From assembly GCF_945956965.1 (NCBI RefSeq), contig NZ_CAMFJS010000004.1:1-64000 (forward strand): a DNA stretch of 64,000 nt, written 5' to 3'. The DNA comes from an uncultured Roseateles sp. (lineage in GTDB: Bacteria; Pseudomonadota; Gammaproteobacteria; Burkholderiales; Burkholderiaceae_C). The notes under the pieces are model-generated. The model saw nothing but the letters and a program-made list of their open reading frames with translations, was not told the origin of the DNA and made no database searches. Of this stretch, positions 59,614-64,000 are shown in pieces. The number at the start of each line of letters is the position of its first letter. Position 1 is the stretch's first letter. A program made the translations under genes and the position numbers.

Positions 59614-62538
59614 GTGTTGTTGAAGAAACCAAAAATCAGCGTCGTCGGCGCTGCCGTCTATTTGTCCCTCGGCGCCTTTGCCGCCCCCGCCTTTGCCCAG
59701 CAGGCTTCCGGCCAGCAGCTCGAGCGTGTTGAGGTCACCGGCAGCCGCATTCTGTCGATGAACGCTGAATCGGCCGCGCCGATCCAGGTGATGACCTCGG
59801 CGGACATCGCCGCTTCGGGCGCCGCCAACCTGCAAGACCTGCTGTTGAAGAACCCCACGTTCGGCACCAGCGGCATCAGCCGTAGCAACTCGAATTTCCA
59901 AACCACCGGCGCTGGCGTTGCCACCGTGGACCTGCGTAACCTGGGCACCAGCCGTACGCTGGTGCTGGTGAACGGCCGCCGTTATGTTTCCGGCGTGCCC
60001 GGCGACTCCGCAGTCGACCTGAACACCATCCCCACCGACTTCATCGAGCGCGTTGAAGTCATGACCGGCGGCGCTTCGTCGACCTACGGTTCTGACGCCG
60101 TGGCCGGTGTGGTCAATATCATCCTGAAGCGCAACTTCAATGGCCTGACGCTGGACGCCCAAGTTGGCCAAAGCAGCAAGAGCGACGACAAGAAGCAAAA
60201 GTTCGCCGCGACCTGGGGCACCTCTTCCAATGATGGCAAGAGCAACCTGATGGCCCACTTCGGCTACTCGAAGCAAGGTGAAGTGAACTCGCGCGATCGC
60301 GCAGCCTCGGCCGTCGACCAGAACTCCAAGGTTGTGGGCGGCAAATCCAAGGACCCGGCTGATCTGTACAACGGCTATGTCTCCTTCTCGGGCTTCGCGC
60401 CTGGCGGCCGCTACTTCGGTGTGGATGCCAATGGCGTTGACCAGGATTTCAGTTATGACGCCAACGGCAAGCAAATTCCTTGGAGCCAGAATGGCCCCAA
60501 GGGTGATGGTGTCGGCGCTACCGGTTTCAACCGTTCGGCTTTCCGCCGCATCGCCGTTCCCGTCGATCGCTTGCTGCTGGCCGCCAAGGGTGACCAAGCG
60601 CTGAGTGACGCTCACCAAGTGTTCTTTGAGGCGACCTACGCTTCGACCAAGGCTACGACCAATATCGAGCCTTTCGCACTGGGATCAATTGACATCTATC
60701 CCGATTCGGGCGGTGAAGTGCCGATCTCGACTTCGGTCAATGGCAAGTTGGTTCGTAATCCTTTGGTGCCTGCCAACCTGGCTGGCGACAGCTACAGCTT
60801 CCGCAAGCGCATGAGCGATTTCGGTCCGCGTACCTACACGGCAGAGCGCGACACCTTCCGACTGGTGACAGGTGTTAAGGGCGAGATCAACAAGAACTGG
60901 AACTACGACGCCTTCGCCGGCTACGGCTTCACCAAGGAAGCGCAAAACGGTACCGGCCAAGTCAACGTGCTGAATTTCCGCAATGCCCTGGAAGCCATTC
61001 CTGATGGCAAGGGCGGCGCCATGTGCCAGGACGCCAATGCGCGTGCGCAAGGCTGCGTGCCGGTCAACATCTTCGGCTTGAACTCGATTTCCGCCGATGC
61101 AGTGAAGTACATCCAGGCTCCGCAATCGCTGGCGACCAAGGTCACCCAAAAGATGGCGGGTGCCAGCGTCAATGGCGAAGCCTTCAATTTGCCCGCAGGC
61201 CCTGTGGGCATCGCCGCTGGCGTGGAATGGCGTGAAGAGAGCTCCAGCACCGTCAATGACGCGCTGACCGTGGCCGGCCTCAATGGCGGTAACAAGACGC
61301 CCAACACGGCGGGTAGCTTCAACGTCAAGGAAGCGTTTGTCGAAGCCAAGCTGCCCCTGCTGAAGGACCTGCCGCTGGTCAAGACCCTGGACGGCACCCT
61401 GGCTTTCCGTACCGGTGACTACTCCACCGCTGGCAAGGCCAATAGCTGGAATGCCGGCTTGGATTGGGCTGCCAACTCCACCGTGCGCGTGCGCTTCACC
61501 CGTGCTGTCTCGACCCGCGCACCGAATATCGGTGAGCTGTTCCAGGGCCCGTCTCAAGACTTCCCGAACGTCAATGACCCTTGCATGGATGTCAAGTCCA
61601 GCGACACCGGCGTGCTGGCTGATCGCTGCAAGGCTGCGCCCGGTGTTCTGGCGAACATGAATGCCAACGGCGGCGTGTTCACCCTGACCCAGCCTGATAT
61701 GCAAAGCGTCAGTGGCTACAACAGCGGCAACAAGGATCTGAAGCCAGAGAAGGGCACTTCGTCCACCCTCGGTGTTGTGATCACGCCCACCTCGGTGCCT
61801 TTGCTGAAGAACTTCGCTTTCACAGCGGACTATTTCGACATTTCGATTGACAAGGCGATTGCCAACCCCGGCCGTCAGTACGCGCTGAACCAGTGCTACA
61901 ACGGCGGCAGCGAGTCGTTCTGCAAGTTCATCACCCGTCGTGCCGTTGCCAACAGCGGTGGCAGCGCAGGTGCTTTGACTTATATCGACCAGTCTCCTGT
62001 GAACAGCGGTGGCATGCAAACCCGCGGCGTTGACTTGACTGCCAACTACGCTGAGAAGGTGGGCCCTGGCCGCTTGAACAGCCGTCTGTCCTATACCCAC
62101 CTGATTGAAGGCTGGACCCAAGCAACGCCTGAGGACGTCAAAGACTCCTACAAGGGCGAAGTCGGCGCACCCACGAACAAGTGGACCTTCAATCTGGGCT
62201 ATGACTTCGGCAACTGGAGCGTCTCGACCACGACCACCTACATCGGTGAGTCGTATCTGGACGACCAATTCGCCAGCAAGTACTTGAACGACTCGAAGAA
62301 CTATCCCCTGTTCAACCAGAACAGCTTCAAGATCGCGTCCAAGACTTACTTCGATCTGCAAGGCAGCTACAAGTTCGGCAAGGCTCAGGTCTATGTGGGT
62401 GTGGATAACGCCTTCGACACCAAGGCACCTCCAATCATCACTGGCCTGCCAGGCAACACCACCGGTGCTGAAACCGCTGCTAGCGTCTACGACCCGATCG
62501 GTCGCCGCTACTACGTCGGTATCCGCTACAGCATGTAA
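59614..62538 (+). CDS. TonB-dependent outer-membrane receptor (second)
   Basis: The start is placed at GTG 59614 ('VLLKKPKISVVGAAVYLSLGAFAAPAFA'), with GGAGAG seven bases upstream and a signal peptide; the ATG used by the ORF track at 59485 lies in leader DNA. The 974-residue protein has a plug ('LERVEVTGSRILSMNAESAAPIQVMTSADIAASGAANLQDLLLKNP', 'DLRNLGTSRTLVLVNGRRYVSG', 'FIERVEVMTGGASSTYGSDAVAGVVNIILKRNF') and a barrel ending 'YYVGIRYSM'. It is paralogous to the gene before it but distinct in the barrel. The substrate is unknown. Confidence 0.95.
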   Translation: MLLKKPKISVVGAAVYLSLGAFAAPAFAQQASGQQLERVEVTGSRILSMNAESAAPIQVMTSADIAASGAANLQDLLLKNPTFGTSGISRSNSNFQTTGAGVATVDLRNLGTSRTLVLVNGRRYVSGVPGDSAVDLNTIPTDFIERVEVMTGGASSTYGSDAVAGVVNIILKRNFNGLTLDAQVGQSSKSDDKKQKFAATWGTSSNDGKSNLMAHFGYSKQGEVNSRDRAASAVDQNSKVVGGKSKDPADLYNGYVSFSGFAPGGRYFGVDANGVDQDFSYDANGKQIPWSQNGPKGDGVGATGFNRSAFRRIAVPVDRLLLAAKGDQALSDAHQVFFEATYASTKATTNIEPFALGSIDIYPDSGGEVPISTSVNGKLVRNPLVPANLAGDSYSFRKRMSDFGPRTYTAERDTFRLVTGVKGEINKNWNYDAFAGYGFTKEAQNGTGQVNVLNFRNALEAIPDGKGGAMCQDANARAQGCVPVNIFGLNSISADAVKYIQAPQSLATKVTQKMAGASVNGEAFNLPAGPVGIAAGVEWREESSSTVNDALTVAGLNGGNKTPNTAGSFNVKEAFVEAKLPLLKDLPLVKTLDGTLAFRTGDYSTAGKANSWNAGLDWAANSTVRVRFTRAVSTRAPNIGELFQGPSQDFPNVNDPCMDVKSSDTGVLADRCKAAPGVLANMNANGGVFTLTQPDMQSVSGYNSGNKDLKPEKGTSSTLGVVITPTSVPLLKNFAFTADYFDISIDKAIANPGRQYALNQCYNGGSESFCKFITRRAVANSGGSAGALTYIDQSPVNSGGMQTRGVDLTANYAEKVGPGRLNSRLSYTHLIEGWTQATPEDVKDSYKGEVGAPTNKWTFNLGYDFGNWSVSTTTTYIGESYLDDQFASKYLNDSKNYPLFNQNSFKIASKTYFDLQGSYKFGKAQVYVGVDNAFDTKAPPIITGLPGNTTGAETAASVYDPIGRRYYVGIRYSM

Positions 62539-62582
62539 GCTGGCTTGACGCGCTGATTGCAAGATCAGCGCTGTGATTGCCG

Positions 62583-62618
62583 AACCGGCACATTGCTCGC
62601 AATGTGCCGGTTTTTTTT
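62583..62618 (+). terminator. Rho-independent terminator after the second TonB receptor
   Basis: AACCGGCACATTGC and GCAATGTGCCGGTT form a perfect 14-bp stem around TC and are followed by T residues. It is one of the strongest terminators in the window. Confidence 0.95.
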
Positions 62619-62707
62619 GCCTGTTTGACGGCGGCACTGCCTGCAGGCTTGTGGCGCGAGCATTGCCTAGAATGCCCGCTCCAGTAGAGGAAGAGAGAGA
62701 AAGAACA

Positions 62708-63973
62708 ATGACCGCAGCCCAGCCCCGCCAAGCCGACTCATCCGGCGCGCCTGCCTCCGTGCCGGATCGTTGCGATGTGCTCATCGTCGGCGCCGGCCCT
62801 GCCGGCAATGCCTGCGCGCGGGTGCTGGCCCAAGCTGGGCTGGACGTGCTTTTGGTGGATCAGCAACCGCAGGGCCGCGACAAGATTTGTGGCGACGGCC
62901 TGATTCCCGACGCCCACGCGGCGCTCAAGCGTCTGGGCCTGCTGGATCAGGTGATGAGCCAGTCTCAGCATGTCACGCATGTGGGCTGCATCGGGCCGCG
63001 CGGCGGGCGCATCGATGTGCCGGGCACGCTGGCCGTCTTGCCGCGCCGCCAGTTGGACAATTTGATGTGCCAGGCCGCGCAAGACGCCGGCGCCAAGTTC
63101 CTGGCCCCGGCCCGCTTCGAGAAGCCGTTGGAAGATGCACAGGGCCGCGTCAACGGCGCCTTGCTCAAGGTGGGCGATGCGCTGGTGGAGGTGCAGGCGC
63201 AGTGGCTGATTCTGGCCACCGGCGCGGTGCCCAAGGCGCTTCAGGCGGCCGGCATGTGCGAGCGCCACACGCCCAGCGGCGTGGCCTTGCGGGGCTATGT
63301 GCGCGCGCCCGAGATGGTGGGCAAGATCAAGGCGCTGGAAATCGTCTGGGGTGAGGCGGTGCGGCCCGGCTATGCCTGGATCTTTCCGGCGCCCGACAAC
63401 TGCTTCAACGTCGGCGTCGGCGTGACCGACAGCCATTCCGCCGTGGGTGGCAAGGGCAGCAAGAAAGAGCTGAACCTGCGCAACATCCTCGACGCCTTCG
63501 TGGCCAGCTATGCGCCCGCCGCCGAGCTGATGCGCGTGGGCGAGGTGGTGGGCGACTTCAAGGGCGCGCCCCTGCGCTGCAGCTTGAATGGCGCGCGCTG
63601 GAGCCGGCCCGGCTTGATGGTCACCGGCGAGGCCGCCGGCAGCACTTATTCCTTCACCGGCGAAGGCATTGGCAAGGCGATGGAAACCGGCATGCTGGTG
63701 GCCGACGCCATCCTGGCCGGCCGCGCCAAGAACCACACCGAAGGTGAGGTGCGCCAGGCCTATGAGCTCAGCCTCAAGGCCTTGAAGCCCAAGTTCGATC
63801 TCTACCACCGCGCCAACCGCGTCAATGCCTTCCCCTTGTTGGCCGACATCTTGATCTGGCGCGCCCAGCGCAGCCCGCGCCTGTTGCAGCGCATGAGCGG
63901 CGTGCTCAATGAGACCAGCAACCCGGGCAATCTGGTCAGCCTCAAAGGCTTCTCGCGGCTCTTTCTCGAATAA
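62708..63973 (+). CDS. Geranylgeranyl-reductase-family FAD oxidoreductase
   Basis: The start is ATG 62708 ('MTAAQPRQADSSGAPASVPDRCDVLIVGAGPAGNACA'), preceded by the purine-rich GAGGAAGAGAGAGA; the ORF-track start at 62573 overlaps a terminator. The 421-residue flavoprotein has the FAD dinucleotide motif 'VLIVGAGPAGNACARVLAQAG', 'GRDKICGDGLIP', which is typical of the GGR family, and 'GLMVTGEAAGSTYSFTGEGIGKAMETG'. The family includes prenyl reductases and halogenase-like or monooxygenase relatives. A specific role is not evident; no pigment or lipid gene is adjacent inside the window. Confidence 0.88.
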   Translation: MTAAQPRQADSSGAPASVPDRCDVLIVGAGPAGNACARVLAQAGLDVLLVDQQPQGRDKICGDGLIPDAHAALKRLGLLDQVMSQSQHVTHVGCIGPRGGRIDVPGTLAVLPRRQLDNLMCQAAQDAGAKFLAPARFEKPLEDAQGRVNGALLKVGDALVEVQAQWLILATGAVPKALQAAGMCERHTPSGVALRGYVRAPEMVGKIKALEIVWGEAVRPGYAWIFPAPDNCFNVGVGVTDSHSAVGGKGSKKELNLRNILDAFVASYAPAAELMRVGEVVGDFKGAPLRCSLNGARWSRPGLMVTGEAAGSTYSFTGEGIGKAMETGMLVADAILAGRAKNHTEGEVRQAYELSLKALKPKFDLYHRANRVNAFPLLADILIWRAQRSPRLLQRMSGVLNETSNPGNLVSLKGFSRLFLE

Positions 63974-64000
63974 GGGGGCGGCATCCCATGTGTCAACTCT

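Noticed and set aside
60685-62808. 707-aa minus-strand ORF opposite the second TonB receptor
   Set aside because: It is antisense to a gene with clear plug and barrel motifs and has no domain of its own.

Overview
The window reads as chromosome of a high-GC betaproteobacterium of the order Burkholderiales, most likely a Roseateles/Paucibacter/Rubrivivax-type member. Supporting signs are the gene neighbourhoods (lptA-lptB-rpoN, nudJ-like/mnmA, split pntAA-pntAB-pntB), a PEP-CTERM protein, TonB receptors with 'LERVEVTGS' plugs, and densely overlapping GC-rich genes. This assignment is inferred from gene content; no rRNA or tRNA gene was seen.

Region 1 (1-6.6 kb) is the accessory part. ssb is followed immediately after its stop codon by a group II intron (about 535-3360). 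The intron carries an RT-maturase-HNH protein. Its 5' boundary is supported by a 7-nt complementarity between the last bases of ssb (IBS1) and an intron segment (EBS1). A rho-independent terminator follows. Next come a 60-bp attC-like element, two overlapping minus-strand genes of unknown function with visibly lower GC, and a decayed C-terminal piece of an integron-type integrase. Together these look like the relic of a chromosomal integron.

Region 2 (6.6-20.2 kb) has a fused 5-oxoprolinase/hydantoinase A+B gene, then a tightly coupled ten-gene cluster for an atypical type II secretion-like machine (G, F, E, L/PilN-like, M/PilO-like, C/PilP-like, secretin D, three more pseudopilins) with no prepilin peptidase. 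Region 3 (20.2-24.1 kb, minus strand) holds secreted or surface proteins: a PA-domain protein with a zinc-protease motif, a post-PEP-CTERM-type small protein, a PEP-CTERM protein and a lipoprotein. Region 4 (24.1-33.1 kb) has a MacAB/DevBCA-like ABC exporter, a CAP-domain protein, a NarL/DesK-type two-component system, mnmA with an in-frame palindromic insertion, and a Nudix hydrolase.

Region 5 (33.2-44.1 kb) contains the proton-translocating transhydrogenase operon with a small extra membrane protein, fadD, a hypothetical gene, rsmE, a THUMP RNA methyltransferase and a CACHE-PAS-GGDEF-EAL protein. Region 6 (44.1-52.4 kb) has rpoN-lptB-lptA, dsbA, a SPOR protein and argS on the minus strand, then a Ser/Thr kinase fused to a cyclic-nucleotide-binding domain and a three-repeat PsiF-like protein. 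Region 7 (52.4-64 kb) has a LysR regulator divergent from malate synthase G, two tandem TonB-dependent receptors, each with its own terminator, and a geranylgeranyl-reductase-family flavoprotein.

Most of the window is ordinary core genome. The parts that merit attention are the intron/integron relic at the left end, the atypical secretion cluster and the palindromic insert inside mnmA.
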